Positions 20,555 to 30,841 of a stretch of DNA of 64,000 bases are shown here, piece after piece. The stretch spans positions 3,286,001 to 3,350,000 of the forward strand of contig VOPW01000001.1 of assembly GCA_007994965.1 (NCBI GenBank), read 5' to 3'. A model generated the notes under the pieces. That model was not told the DNA's origin and did not search any database. It was given only the letters and a program-made list of their open reading frames with translations. Origin of the DNA: Piscinibacter aquaticus (GTDB taxonomy: Bacteria > Pseudomonadota > Gammaproteobacteria > Burkholderiales > Burkholderiaceae_C). Positions within the stretch are counted from its first letter, which is position 1. Every line of letters starts with the position of its first letter. A program made the position numbers and the translations under genes.

Positions 20555-21676
20555 ATGAACCGTCGTGACGCGATCCGCCGCGTGGCCGCCGCCAGTGCCG
20601 CCATCGCATTGCCCGCCTGGGCGCAATCCTCCCGCATCGTGCTCGGCCAGTCGGCCGCGTTCAGCGGCCCGGCCGCGCAGCTGGGCATCCAGATGAACAA
20701 GGGCGCGAAGATCTTCTTCGACCAGCTCAACGCCAGCGGCGGCGTCAATGGCCAGACGGTGGAGCTGCGCACGCTGGACGACGGCTACGAGCCCGACCGC
20801 TGCAAGGCCAATACCGAGAAGCTGATCAAGGACGACGTGTTCGCGCTGCTCGGCTACGTCGGCACGCCCACCTGCGTGGCGGCGCTGCCGCTGGTCAACG
20901 ACGCCAAGATCCCGTTCTTCGGCCCCTTCACCGGCGCCGAGGTGCTGCGCGAGCCGTTCAGCAAGTGGGTGTTCCACCTGCGCGCCTCGTACTACGACGA
21001 GACCGGCCTGATCGTGAAGCAGCTGACCTCGCTCGGCCTGAAGAAGATCGCCGTGTTCTACCAGGACGACGCCTACGGCAAGGCGGGCCTGGAGGGCGTG
21101 AAGCGCGCGCAAGCCGCTCGGCCTCGAGCCAGTGGCGCTGGGCACCGTGCAGCGCAACACCGTGGACGTCGCCAAGGCGGTGGCGGAGATCGTGCCCAAG
21201 GGCCCGGACGCCGTCGTGCAGATCAGCGCCTACAAGTCTTGCGCGGCCTTCATCCGCGAAGCGCGCAAGGCCGGCTACGGCGGCACCTTCTTCAACGTGT
21301 CGTTCGTCGGCACGCAGGCGCTGGCCGACGAGCTGGGCCGCGAGGGCCGCGGCATCATGGTCAGCCGGTGATGCCCTTCCCCTTCTCGACCACCACGCCG
21401 ATCTCGCGCGAGTACCTCGAGGCGGTGGCCAAGGCCGGGCCGGACGCCCAGCCGAACTACTCGAGCATGGAGGGCTACCTCAGCGCCAAGGTGCTCACCG
21501 AGGGCCTGCGCCGCGCCGGCCGCAACCCCTCGCGCGAGGCGCTGGTCAGCGGCCTCGAATCGATCCAGAACGCCAGCTTCGGCGGCTTCCGCGTCGACTT
21601 CAGCGCGAAGGATCACACCGCCTCGACCTTCGTCGAGGTGTCCATGCTCACCGAGGACGGCAAGGTCCGCCGCTGA
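20555..21676 (+). CDS. LivK-type periplasmic substrate-binding protein, first of a tandem pair (two apparent frameshifts)
   Basis: This periplasmic binding protein of the branched-chain amino acid (type I) family has about 374 residues. The signal peptide MNRRDAIRRVAAASAAIALP with WAQ cleavage carries twin arginines. The mature part opens RIVLGQSAAFSGPAAQLG, then LRTLDDGYEPDRC, GYVGTPTCVAALP and PFFGPFTGAEVLRE, a typical fold order. Frame breaks near 21114 (KRA, then LGLEPVALG) and near 21367 (IMVS, then VMPFPFSTT); the second is repaired by recreating CCAGG. It is strongly similar to the next gene, and no permease genes adjoin, so it may serve a distant transporter or a sensor. Confidence 0.9.
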   Translation: MNRRDAIRRVAAASAAIALPAWAQSSRIVLGQSAAFSGPAAQLGIQMNKGAKIFFDQLNASGGVNGQTVELRTLDDGYEPDRCKANTEKLIKDDVFALLGYVGTPTCVAALPLVNDAKIPFFGPFTGAEVLREPFSKWVFHLRASYYDETGLIVKQLTSLGLKKIAVFYQDDAYGKAGLEGVKRAQAARPRASGAGHRAAQHRGRRQGGGGDRAQGPGRRRADQRLQVLRGLHPRSAQGRLRRHLLQRVVRRHAGAGRRAGPRGPRHHGQPVMPFPFSTTTPISREYLEAVAKAGPDAQPNYSSMEGYLSAKVLTEGLRRAGRNPSREALVSGLESIQNASFGGFRVDFSAKDHTASTFVEVSMLTEDGKVRR

Positions 21677-21710
21677 GCGCCACGGCCGGGCATCGGCCGA
21701 AGGAGCCCTC

Positions 21711-22844
21711 ATGATCACTCGTCGCCAGATCCTTCGCCGGGCCGCCGGTCTCGGGGCCGCCAGCCTCGCCGCTCCGCTGTGGGCCCAGTCGGCCAACCGC
21801 ATCGTGCTGGGCCAGTCGGCTGCCACCAGCGGCCCGGCCGCCGCGCTGGGCGCGCAGTTCCGCCTCGGCGCGATGCTGTATTTCGAGCGGATCAACGCGA
21901 AGGGCGGCATCAACGGCCGCACCATCGATCTGCAGACGCTGGACGATGGCTACGAGCCCGAGCGCTGCGCCGAGAACACGAAGAAGCTGATCGATGGCGG
22001 CGCGTTCGGACTGTTCGGTTACATCGGCACGCCCACCAGCCTGGCCGCGCTGCCGCTGGCGACGCAGGCCAAGGTGCCGTTCCTCGCGCCGTTCACCGGT
22101 GCCGAGGCACTGCGCGCACCGTTCAACCGCTACGCCTTCCACGTGCGCGCCTCGTACTTCGACGAGACCGCCGAGATCGTCAAGCAGAGCACTGCGATCG
22201 GCATCAAGCGCATCGGCGTCTTCCACCAGAACGACAGCTACGGCAAGGCCGGCCTGGAGGGCGTGACGCGGGCGCTCAAGCCGCTGGGCCTGGAGCCGGC
22301 CGGTCTGGGCACGGTGGAGCGCAACACCGTCGACGTCGACGCCGCCGTCAAGAGCATCCTGGCCGGCAAACCCGATGCGATCGTGCAGATCAGCGCCTAC
22401 AAGTCCTGCGCGGCCTTCATCCGCGCGGCCCGCAAGGCCGGCTTCGGCGGCACCTTCTACAACGTCTCCTTCGTGGGCACCAAGGCGCTGGCGGATGAGC
22501 TGCACCAGGACGCCCGCGGCGTCGTGGTCAGCCAGTCATGCCCTTCCCCTATGCGCCGGTGTCGCAGCTGTCGGGCGATTACCTGTCGGCCGGCAAGGCC
22601 GTCCATGGCGACAAGTTCGAGCCGAACTACAGCAGCATGGAAGGGTACGTGACCGCGCGTCGTGGCCGAGGGCCTGCGCCGCGCCGGTGGCAACGCCAAC
22701 CCGGAGTCGCTGATCGGCGGCCTGGAATCGATGCGCGACTACAACCTCGGCGGCTTCTTCGTCGACTTCTCGCCGACCGACCACACCGGCTCTAAATACG
22801 TCGACCTGACCATCCTCACCGCCGACGGCCACGTGCGCCGCTGA
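21711..22844 (+). CDS. LivK-type periplasmic substrate-binding protein, second of a tandem pair (two apparent frameshifts)
   Basis: This is a paralog of the preceding protein, about 378 residues, starting 34 bases after its stop. The signal MITRRQILRRAAGLGAASLA with WAQ also contains twin arginines. Shared blocks include RIVLGQSAATSGPAAALG, LQTLDDGYEPERC, PFTGAEALRAPFNR, QISAYKSCAAFIR and PNYSSMEGY. Frame breaks lie near 22535 (VVVSQ, then VMPFPYAPV; repaired as CCAGG) and near 22663. A recent tandem duplication with divergence is the simple explanation. The downstream M20 amidohydrolase and M14-like peptidase suggest an amide- or peptide-containing ligand, which is inference from context only. 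Confidence 0.9.
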
Positions 22845-22919
22845 GCGGCGCGGCTTCGTCGCCGCAGGGGTTGTCACCCCGGCAGTAAGATGCGCGCCGA
22901 CCCTGCGCCGGAGCGCCTG

Positions 22920-24115
22920 ATGAAGCTGATCGAATCCATCCTCGCCGACGCGGCGAGCATCGCGGCGGTGCGCCGCGACATCCACGCCCACCCCGAGCTG
23001 TGCTTCGAGGAGGTCCGCACCTCCGACGTGATCGCCCAGCAACTCACCGACTGGGGCATCCCCATCCACCGCGGCATGGGCAAGACCGGCGTGGTGGCGA
23101 TCCTCAAGAACGGCACCAGCGATCGCGCCGTGGGCCTGCGCGCCGACATCGACGCGCTGCCGATGACGGAGCACAACAAGTTCGCGCACGCGAGCAAGCA
23201 CCCGGGGAAGATGCACGCCTGCGGCCACGACGGCCACACCGCGATGCTGCTCGGCGCCGCGAAGCACCGGCCAAGCACCGCAACTATGACGGCACCGTCT
23301 ACCTGATCTTCCAGCCGGCCGAAGAAGGTGGCGGCGGCGGCGCGCGAGATGATCAAGGACGGCCTGTTCGAGAAGTTCCCGATGGAGGCGGTGTTCGGCG
23401 CGCACAACTGGCCGGGCATGGCCGCAGGGCAGTTCGCGCTGAAGACCGGGCCCTGCTTCGCCTCGAGCAACGAGTTCCGCATCGTCATCCGCGGCAAGGG
23501 CGCACACGCCGCGATGCCGCACAACGGCATCGACCCGGTGCCGGTGGCCTGCCAGATGGTGCAGGCTTTCCAGACCATCATCACGCGCAACAAGCGGCCG
23601 ATCGACGCGGGCGTGATCTCGGTGACGATGATCCACACCGGCGAGGCGACCAACGTGGTGCCCGATTCCTGCGAGATCCAGGGCACGGTGCGCACCTTCA
23701 CGCTGGAGGTGCTCGACCTGATCGAAGAGCGCATGAAGGCGATCGCCGAACACACCTGCGCGGCCTTCGGGACCGAATGCGAGTTCGAGTTCTCGCGCAA
23801 CTACCCGCCGACCATCAACCACCCCGACGAGACGGCCTTCGTGCGGCGCGTGCTGGGCGAGATGGTGGGCGCCGGCAACGTGCAGGAGTTCGAGCCGACG
23901 ATGGGCGCCGAGGACTTCAGCTACTTCCTGCTCGAGAAGCCCGGCTGCTATTTCCTGATCGGCAACGGCGACGGCAGCCACCGCGAGGGCGGCCACGGCC
24001 TGGGGCCCTGCATGCTGCACAACCCGAGCTACGACTTCAACGACGAGCTGATCCCGCTGGGCGCGACGATGTGGGTGCGCTGGCCGAGGCCTGGCTGAAC
24101 CAGCCGCGGCCGTGA
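22920..24115 (+). CDS. M20 family metallo-amidohydrolase (three apparent frameshifts)
   Basis: This is a hippurate/N-acyl-amino-acid amidohydrolase of the M20 family, about 398 residues, probably cytosolic, that splits an acyl or peptide bond with two metal ions. Metal motifs are HACGHDGH, the EEGGGGA Glu pair, GAHNWP and the late His in NPSYDFNDE-like ending. The dimerisation domain starts FRIVIRGKGAHAAMPHNG. Frame breaks: near 23269 (AAKH, then AKHRNYDG), near 23335 in a GGC run, and near 24080 (MWVR, then LAEAW). The first and third are repaired by recreating CCTGG. ATG 22920 with GGAG ten bases upstream is preferred over ATG 22890. The stop overlaps the next start (TGATG). Confidence 0.9.
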
Positions 24116-25200
24116 TGGACGCCGCCGCGCACTTCTCGCAGAGCTACCGCGAGGCGCGCGAGCGCTTCCTGTCTGCGGCCGAAGCCGCCGGCCTCGACGT
24201 GGAGAGCCATGCGCACCCGCTGCTTGGCCGCGACGGCGAGACACTGGCGCTGGACGTGGCCGTCGAAGGCGCGCGCGATGCGCGATCGCTGCTGGTGCTC
24301 AGCAGTGGCTGCCACGGCGTCGAGGGCTTCTGCGGTTCGGGCGTGCAGCATGCGCTGCTGCGCGACGAAGCCTGGCACGCCCTGCTGCGCGACAGCGGCG
24401 TCGCCGTGCTCTACCTGCATGCGCTGAACCCCTGGGGCTTCTCGTGGTGGCGGCGCACGACGCAGGAGAACGTCGACCTCAACCGCAACTTCCACGACTT
24501 CTCGCAGCCGTTGCCGGCCAACCCCGGGTACGACGAGCTCGCCGCGCTGATCGTGCCACCGCAGTGGCCGCCGACCCCCGAGGTCGAGGCCGCGCTGCAG
24601 CGCCACATCGCCGCCCACGGCCTGCGCGCCTACCAGCAGGCGGTGACCGGCGGCCAGCACGATCATCCGCAAGGCCTCTTCTACGGTGGCCGCAACCCGA
24701 CCTGGAGCAATGTGACGCTGCGCCACGTGCTGCAGGAACATGCGAGGCGCTGCGCACGGCTGGGCTGGATCGACTTCCACACCGGCCTGGGGCCCAGCGG
24801 CGTGGGCGAGCTCATCTTTGCCTGCCGCGACGATGCGCTGGCGCTGTCCCGCGCGAAGGCCTGGTGGGGCGAGGGCATCACCTCGATCTACGACGGCAGC
24901 TCGGCGTCGGCCATGCTCACCGGGCTGATGTGGATGTCGGCCTACGAAGAATGCCCGCAGGCCGAGTACACCGGGATCGCGCTGGAATACGGCACCGTGC
25001 CGGTGCCCGAGGTGCTCGATGCGCTGCGCGCCGACCAGTGGCTGGAGAACCACCCCGAAGCCGGCGCTGCGCAGCGCGAGGCGATCAAGCGCCGCGTGCG
25101 CGATGCCTTCTACACCGACACCGATGCCTGGAAGCAGGCGATTCTTGCGCAGGGCATCGAGGCCGCGCGGCAGGCGGTGGCCGGCCTCGCGGCGCGCTGA
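24115..25200 (+). CDS. M14-like metallopeptidase, DUF2817 family
   Basis: This intact 361-residue protein belongs to the DUF2817 branch of zinc carboxypeptidase-like (M14) proteins. Zinc ligands are expected in SSGCHGVEGFCGSG (HxxE) and in IDFHTGLGPSG (His). Other conserved blocks are YLHALNPWGFSWWRR, NVDLNRNF and LEYGTVPVPEVLDALRA, with a late catalytic Glu. It has no signal peptide. ATG 24115 overlaps the stop of the M20 gene as TGATG, so the two hydrolases are translated together. Natural substrates of this family are poorly known. Confidence 0.87.
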   Translation: MDAAAHFSQSYREARERFLSAAEAAGLDVESHAHPLLGRDGETLALDVAVEGARDARSLLVLSSGCHGVEGFCGSGVQHALLRDEAWHALLRDSGVAVLYLHALNPWGFSWWRRTTQENVDLNRNFHDFSQPLPANPGYDELAALIVPPQWPPTPEVEAALQRHIAAHGLRAYQQAVTGGQHDHPQGLFYGGRNPTWSNVTLRHVLQEHARRCARLGWIDFHTGLGPSGVGELIFACRDDALALSRAKAWWGEGITSIYDGSSASAMLTGLMWMSAYEECPQAEYTGIALEYGTVPVPEVLDALRADQWLENHPEAGAAQREAIKRRVRDAFYTDTDAWKQAILAQGIEAARQAVAGLAAR

Positions 25201-25203
25201 GCC

Positions 25204-25818
25204 TCAGAGCAGGCCGTAGCCGCGCAACTCGCGCGCGCACTGCGCGGCATCGGCGAAGTGGATCGCCTGCCAGCCGGCGGCGCGAGCGGCCGCCACGTTG
25301 TGCGCCACGTCGTCGATGAACAGCGTGCGCGCCGGATCGAGGTCGTGCGAACGCGAGAAGTGCTCGTAGATCGCCGCCTCCGGCTTGCACAGCCGAGCCC
25401 GCGCCGAGAACACCCCGCCGCGGAACAGCGACAGGAAGCCATGCGTGGCCTCCAGGTGCTGCGCATAGGGCTCGGGCATGTTCGACAGGAAATACAGCGG
25501 CGTGCCCGCTCGGTGCAATTCGTGCAGCAGATCGACCGTGGCCGCGATCGGCGTCAGCTCGGCCGGCACCGCATCGATCACGGCGCGCGCCTCCTCGACC
25601 GTCAGGCCGGTGCGCGCGGCAATCCGCTCGGCCAGCGGGCCGGGCTCCACGGTGCCGCGGTCGAAATCGCCCCAGTCGCCTTCGTAGCCCTGGAAGAAGT
25701 CCCTGACCCAACGCTTCGCGCTGGCCTCGTCGACCACCCGCTGCGGCAGGTGGCGCGCCAGCAGCGTCGGCGGATGCCAGTTGAAGAGCACACCGCCGAA
25801 GTCGAACACGACGTTCAC
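25204..25818 (-). CDS. HAD superfamily hydrolase, YihX-like (possible glucose-1-phosphate phosphatase)
   Basis: This HAD phosphatase of 204 residues opens [13 protein letters not shown] with nucleophile Asp6 and the DFG variant of the first motif. Motif II is YFLSNMPEPYAQHL, the motif III Lys is RLCKPEAAIYEHF, and motif IV is TLFIDDVAHNVAAAR. This pattern, including the Gly in motif I and the helical cap near residues 20-75, matches E. coli YihX, which hydrolyses alpha-D-glucose-1-phosphate. Translation coupling to pgi (GTG 25818 overlapping the pgi TGA) supports a sugar-phosphate role. The exact substrate is inferred, not shown. Confidence 0.85.
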   Translation of the reverse strand: MNVVFDFGGVLFNWHPPTLLARHLPQRVVDEASAKRWVRDFFQGYEGDWGDFDRGTVEPGPLAERIAARTGLTVEEARAVIDAVPAELTPIAATVDLLHELHRAGTPLYFLSNMPEPYAQHLEATHGFLSLFRGGVFSARARLCKPEAAIYEHFSRSHDLDPARTLFIDDVAHNVAAARAAGWQAIHFADAAQCARELRGYGLL

Positions 25819-27409
25819 GACCTGAGGCGCTCCAGCAAACCGGCGGTGGAGGCATCCAACCCCGCCGCGTCGCCGGAGGCCAGCCGCGGCAGCAGGTCGC
25901 TGGCCAGCGCCTTGCCGAGTTCCACGCCCCATTGGTCGAAGCTGTTCAGGCCCCAGATCGCGCCGCTGGTGAAGACGCGGTGCTCGTACATCGCGATCAG
26001 CGCGCCCAGCGAACGCGGCGTCAGCTGGTCGAGCAGCAGCGTGGTGCTCGGCCGGTTGCCCGGGAAGGTGCGGTGCTTCGCGATCGTGGCGGCGTCGAGC
26101 TGCTTCGAGGCGGTCGGCGCACGCTCGCCCATCGCCTGCCCGGTCGTCTTGCCGAGCATCAGCGCCTGCGCCTGCGCGAGGCCGTTCGCGAGCAGCTTGG
26201 CGTGCAGCTCGGCCAGCGCATGCGTCGGCCGCTTGACGAGAATGAACTCCACCGGGATCACGTCGCTGCCCTGGTGCAGCATCTGGAAGTAGGCGTGCTG
26301 GCCGTTGGTGCCGGGCTCGCCCCACACCACCGGGCTGGTGCCGAAGGGCAGCGGCGCGCCCTCGAGATCGACACGCTTGCCGTTGCTCTCCATCTCGAGC
26401 TGCTGCAAATAGGCCGGCAGCCGCTTCAGACCCTGGTGATACGGCGCCACGCTGCGGCTCGTGAAGCGGTGGAAGTTGCGGTACCAGACGTCGAGCAGGC
26501 CGAGCAGCGCCGGCACGTTCTTGCCCAGCGGCGCTTCGGCGAAATGGCGATCCATCGCATGCGCGCCGGCCAGCAGCGCGCGGAAATGCTCGGCGCCGAT
26601 CGCGATCGCCAGCGGCAGGCCGATCGCGCTCCACAGCGAATAGCGGCCGCCCACCCAGTCCCAGAAACCGAAGGTGGTGGTGATGCCGAATTCGGCGGCG
26701 GCCTTCACGTTCGTCGTCGTGGCGACGAAATGCTTCGCGGTGTCGGTGCCGCCGTTGGCGAGAAACCAGGCCCGCGCGGCATGCGCATTGGCCATGGTCT
26801 CCTGCGTCGTGAAGGTCTTGCTCGCGACGATGAACAGCGTCTCGGCCGGCTTCAGCCCGCGCAGCACCGGCGTGATGTCGTGGCCGTCGACGTTGGCGAC
26901 GAAGTGGAACTGCAGCCCCGGGTGCACGAAGGCATCGAGCGCGGGCACGGCCATCTGCGGGCCGAGATCGCTGCCGCCGATGCCGATGTTGACCACGTGG
27001 CGGATGCCGCTGGCGGCGGTGTCGCGCACCGTCTCGGCATAGGCCAGCATCGCATCGAGCACGCCGTGCACCTCGTCGGAGAACGGCCCCTGCCCGCGCG
27101 CGCGCGCAGTGCGGTGTGCAGCACCGCGCGGCCTTCGGTCGTGTTGATGGCGTCGCCGCGCAGCATCGCATCGCGGCGCTCCTCGAGCCGGCACTCGCGC
27201 GCCAGCGCGACGAGAAACTTCAGCGTGGCTGGGTCGACGAGGTTCTTCGACAGGTCGGCAAAGACCTCCGGCGCCTCGAACGACAGCGAGGTGAAGCGGC
27301 CCGGATCGCGCGCGAAGGCCTCGCGCAGATCGAGATCGCGCCCATGCGCCTCGAAGTGGCCGGACAGGGCCGCCCAGGCCTCGGTGCGATCGCAGCGCGG
27401 CGCGTCCAT
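25815..27409 (-). CDS. pgi: Glucose-6-phosphate isomerase Pgi (one apparent frameshift)
   Basis: Pgi interconverts glucose-6-phosphate and fructose-6-phosphate in the cytosol. About 531 residues. Signature regions are [14 protein letters not shown], the substrate loop [25 protein letters not shown], catalytic Glu in [14 protein letters not shown], and Lys in [14 protein letters not shown]. The N-terminal part, starting [20 protein letters not shown], lies in another frame up to about 27105, where a GC-repeat run (CGCGCGCG) hosts the break before [14 protein letters not shown]. The ATG (27407-27409) overlaps the tal stop as TGATG. Together with tal and the HAD gene it forms a minus-strand sugar operon. 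Confidence 0.95.
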
Positions 27410-28354
27410 CACGCCCCCGCGATCATCTTGTCGAGCTTGATCGCATCGGCGGCGAAGGCGCGGATGCCCTCGGCGAGCTTCTCGGTGGCCATCGCGTCCT
27501 CGTTGAGTGCCCAGCGGAAGCTGCTCTCGTTGTAGGTCACCGCATGGATCGCTGCCTTGGCCGCCGCGGCCGGGTCGAGCGCACGCTGCACCGGCCCCTC
27601 GGAGCCCTGCAGCTGCGCCAGCAACTCGGGGCTGATGGTCAGCAGGTCGCAGCCGGCCAGCGCGAGGATCTGGCCGGTGTTGCGGAAGCTCGCGCCCATC
27701 ACCTCGGTGGCGATGCCGAACTTCTTGTAGTAGGTGTAGATCTGCGCCACCGACTTCACGCCGGGGTCGTTGGCGCCGGCATTCGCGGCTTCGTCCCAGC
27801 CGGCGCCGGCGGCCTTCTTGTACCAGTCGTAGATGCGGCCGACGAAGGGCGAGATCAGCTGCACGCCGGCATCGCCGCAGGCCACCGCCCGGCAGAACGA
27901 GAACAGCAGCGTCAGGTTGCAGCGGACGCCCTCGTGCTCGAGGATGCGCGCCGCCTGGATGCCCTCCCAGGTGGAGGCGATCTTGATCAGCACGCGTTCG
28001 CGGGCGATGCCGGCATCCTCGTACAGCGCCATGATGCGGCGCGCACGCGCCACCGTGGCGGCGGTGTCGAAGCTCAGCCGAGCATCGACCTCGGTCGACA
28101 CGCGGCCCGGCACCACCTGCAGGATCTCTCGGCCGAAGCGCACCAGCACGGTCGACGATCTCGTCGAGCGGCAGGCCCTTGTGCGCCGCCACGGTGTCGG
28201 CCAGCAGCGGCGCATAGTCGGGCTGCTGCACCGCCTTGAGGATCAGCGAGGGGTTGGTGGTCGCGTCGCGCGGCGCAAACTGCGCGAGCTGCTTGAAGTT
28301 GCCGGTGTCGGCAACGACGGTGGTGTGCTGCTTGAGCTGGTCGAGCTGGTTCAT
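27409..28354 (-). CDS. tal: Transaldolase (TalB type; one apparent frameshift)
   Basis: Transaldolase moves a dihydroxyacetone unit between sugar phosphates in the non-oxidative pentose phosphate pathway. About 315 residues, the classic TalB length. The Schiff-base lysine is in [16 protein letters not shown]. Other hallmarks are [12 protein letters not shown] at the N-terminus, [16 protein letters not shown], and [18 protein letters not shown]. The frame breaks near 28150 (DEIVD, then [11 protein letters not shown]). Start ATG 28354 gives [18 protein letters not shown]. It is transcribed divergently from zwf across about 163 bases, an arrangement suited to shared control by HexR, whose gene follows zwf. 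Confidence 0.95.
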
Positions 28355-28517
28355 GGTGAAGGTGTTTTCGCGCCCGCGGCGCAACCCCGATTAGAACCCA
28401 GCGGACCGCGCCCGCCACCGTAACCCGACCGGCCCGCGTCGTTGACCGGCACAAGAAACTCATGCATCATCCCGGCCGAAACTTTGTTACAGCGGGCGCC
28501 GGCCGGCGCGGCACAGC

Positions 28518-29961
28518 ATGTCCTTCGATCTCGTCTTCTTCGGCGGCACCGGCGACCTCACCGGCGCAAGCTGATGCCCGCGCTGTTCCAGGCCTGGCGC
28601 CACGGCAAGCTGCCCGGCGGCGGTCGCATCCTGGCGGTGGCCCGTGACGAGCGCAGCGACGACGAGTACCGCCAGTTCATCCGCGACCGCTTCGTCGAGG
28701 TGGAAAGCGCCAAGCGGCCGAGCGACGAGGAGTTCGCGCAGTTCGCCGCGCTGCTGCACTACCGGCGCATGGATCTCTCCTTGCCCGAGCACTATGCCGG
28801 GCTGAAGGAATGGATCGACGCGCGCGGCGCCGACACGGCGGTGCTGTTCCTCGCCACCAGCCCGCACCTGTTTCCGCAGATCTGCGCGCAGCTCGGCAAC
28901 GTCGGCCTGAACGGGCCGAACGTGCGCGTGGTGCTGGAGAAGCCGCTCGGCCACGACCTCGCCAGCGCGCAGGAGATCAACCGCGTGGTGCGCGGCGCCT
29001 TCCGCGAAGACCAGGCGCTGCGCATCGACCACTACCTCGGCAAGCCGGCGGTGCAGAACCTGATGGCGTTGCGCTTCGGCAATGCCCTCTTCGAGCCGCT
29101 GTGGCGGCGGGAGAGCATCGCCAACATCCAGATCACGCTGGCCGAGAGCATCGGCGTGGGCACCCGCGGCGATTTCTACGACCGCACCGGCGCGCTGCGC
29201 GACATGGTGCAGAACCATGCGCTGCAATTGCTGACGATGGTGGCGATGGAGCCGCCGAGCAGCAACGATGCCGACGCGATCCGCGACGAGAAGCTCAAGG
29301 TGCTGCGCTCGCTCAGGCCCTTCACGCCGGAGAGTGTGGCGCGCGACGTGGTGCGAGGCCAGTACCGCGCCGGCAACTGCGACGGCCGGCAGGCACCGGG
29401 CTACCTCGAAGAGATCAAGGTGCCGCCGGACAGCCGCACCGAGACCTTCGTTGCGCTGCGCACCGAGATCCAGAACTGGCGCTGGGCCGGCGTGCCCTTC
29501 TACCTGCGCACCGGCAAGCGGCTGGCGGCGCGCGATGCGCAGATCGTCGTCAACTTCCGCCCCGCGCCGCACAGCATCTTTCCGGGCATGAGCCAGCCCA
29601 ACAAGCTGGTGATCAAGCTGCAGCCGGAAGACGGGCTGGAGCTGCACCTGATGGCGGCCAAGGGCGCGGGCACCAGCGACACGCTCGCGCCGGTGTTCCT
29701 CGATCTCGATTTCGACAAGGCCTTCGCCGAGAACCGCGTCGGCGCCTACGAGCGCCTGCTGCTCGATGCCATCGCCGGCAGGCTCAACCTGTTCGTGCGC
29801 AGCGACGAGCAGGAGCAGGCTGGCGCTGGGTCGAGCCCGTGCTCGACGCCTGGGCGCAGGACAGCACCGGCCCGCGGCCCTACTCCGCCGGCACCTGGGG
29901 CCCGGCCGCGGCGAGCGCGCTGGTGGCGCGCGACGGCTTCGCGTGGTCGGAAGAGCAATGA
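28518..29961 (+). CDS. zwf: Glucose-6-phosphate dehydrogenase Zwf (two apparent frameshifts)
   Basis: Zwf oxidises glucose-6-phosphate to 6-phosphogluconolactone, the entry to the oxidative pentose phosphate and Entner-Doudoroff routes. About 481 residues. The NADP fold start MSFDLVFFGGTGDLT is followed, after a break near 28563, by RKLMPALFQAWRHGKLP. The active-site motif RIDHYLGKPAVQNLM is clear, as are ESIGVGTRGDFYD and RTGKRLA. A second break near 29820 precedes WRWVEPVLDAW. Both breaks are repaired by a single base that recreates CCTGG. The stop overlaps the hexR start (ATGA). No pgl or edd gene is present within the window. Confidence 0.96.
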
Positions 29962-30834
29962 GCGATCTCCTGGATCGGATCAAGGCCTCCATTCCAGCCT
30001 TGCCACCGGCCGAGCAGCGCGTCGCCAAGCTGCTGCTGGCCGACCCGCGCGCCTTCGCGACGCTGCCGGTGGCCGAGCTTTCCGAGCGCGCGCATGTGAG
30101 CAAGCCGACCGTGGTGCGCTTCTGCCGCAGCGTCGGCTACGACGGCCTGGCGGACTTCAAGCGCAAGCTGGCCGGCAGCGTCAACGAAGGCGTTCCCTTC
30201 GTGCACCGGGCCGTCGACGAGGACGACAAGACCGGCGACATCGTCGTCAAGGTGATCGACAACGCCGTCAGCGCGCTGCTGAAGTACCGCAACGATGCCG
30301 CGAGCCACGCCTTCGAGCGCGCCATCGCGGCGCTGGCCGAGGCGGGCCGAAGCGGCAAGCGCATCGAGTTCTACGGCGTCGGCAACTCGGGCATCGTGGC
30401 GCAGGATGCGCAGCACAAGTTCTTCCGCCTCGGCGTGCATGCCGCCGCGGTGAGCGACGGCCACGTGCAGGTGATGAGCGCGACGATGCTGGAGCCCGGC
30501 GACTGCGCCGTGATCATCAGCAACTCCGGCCGCAGCCGCGACCTGCTCGACGTGGCCGAGATCGCGCGCCGCAAGGGCGCCACCACCATCGTCATCACCG
30601 CCAGCGGTTCGCCCTTGGCGCAGATGGGCCAGGGCGGCGCCACGCAGATCCTGCTGGCGGTCGACCACCCGGAAGACTACGACCGCTACAGCCCGATGGT
30701 GTCGCGCCTGCTGCACCTGATGGTGATCGACATCCTGACCACTGCCGTGGCGCTGCGCCTGCGGCGAGCTGCGGCCGATGCTGCAGGAGATCAAGAAGAA
30801 CCTGCGCGCCAAGCGCTACGCGCGGCCGGAGTAG
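29958..30834 (+). CDS. hexR: RpiR/HexR-family transcriptional regulator (one apparent frameshift)
   Basis: This is a sugar-phosphate-responsive regulator of about 292 residues, with an N-terminal RpiR helix-turn-helix (LPPAEQRVAKLLL; SERAHVSKPTVVRFCRSVGY; residues about 15-65) and a C-terminal SIS domain (IEFYGVGNSGIVAQDAQHKF; AVIISNSGRSRDLLDVAEIA) that binds phosphosugars such as KDPG. The frame breaks near 30768, and the true tail reads ELRPMLQEIKKNLRAKRYAR. ATG 29958 overlaps the zwf stop. The position next to zwf and opposite tal and pgi is the standard HexR context, which is why I use that symbol. Confidence 0.9.
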
Positions 30835-30841
30835 CCGCAGC

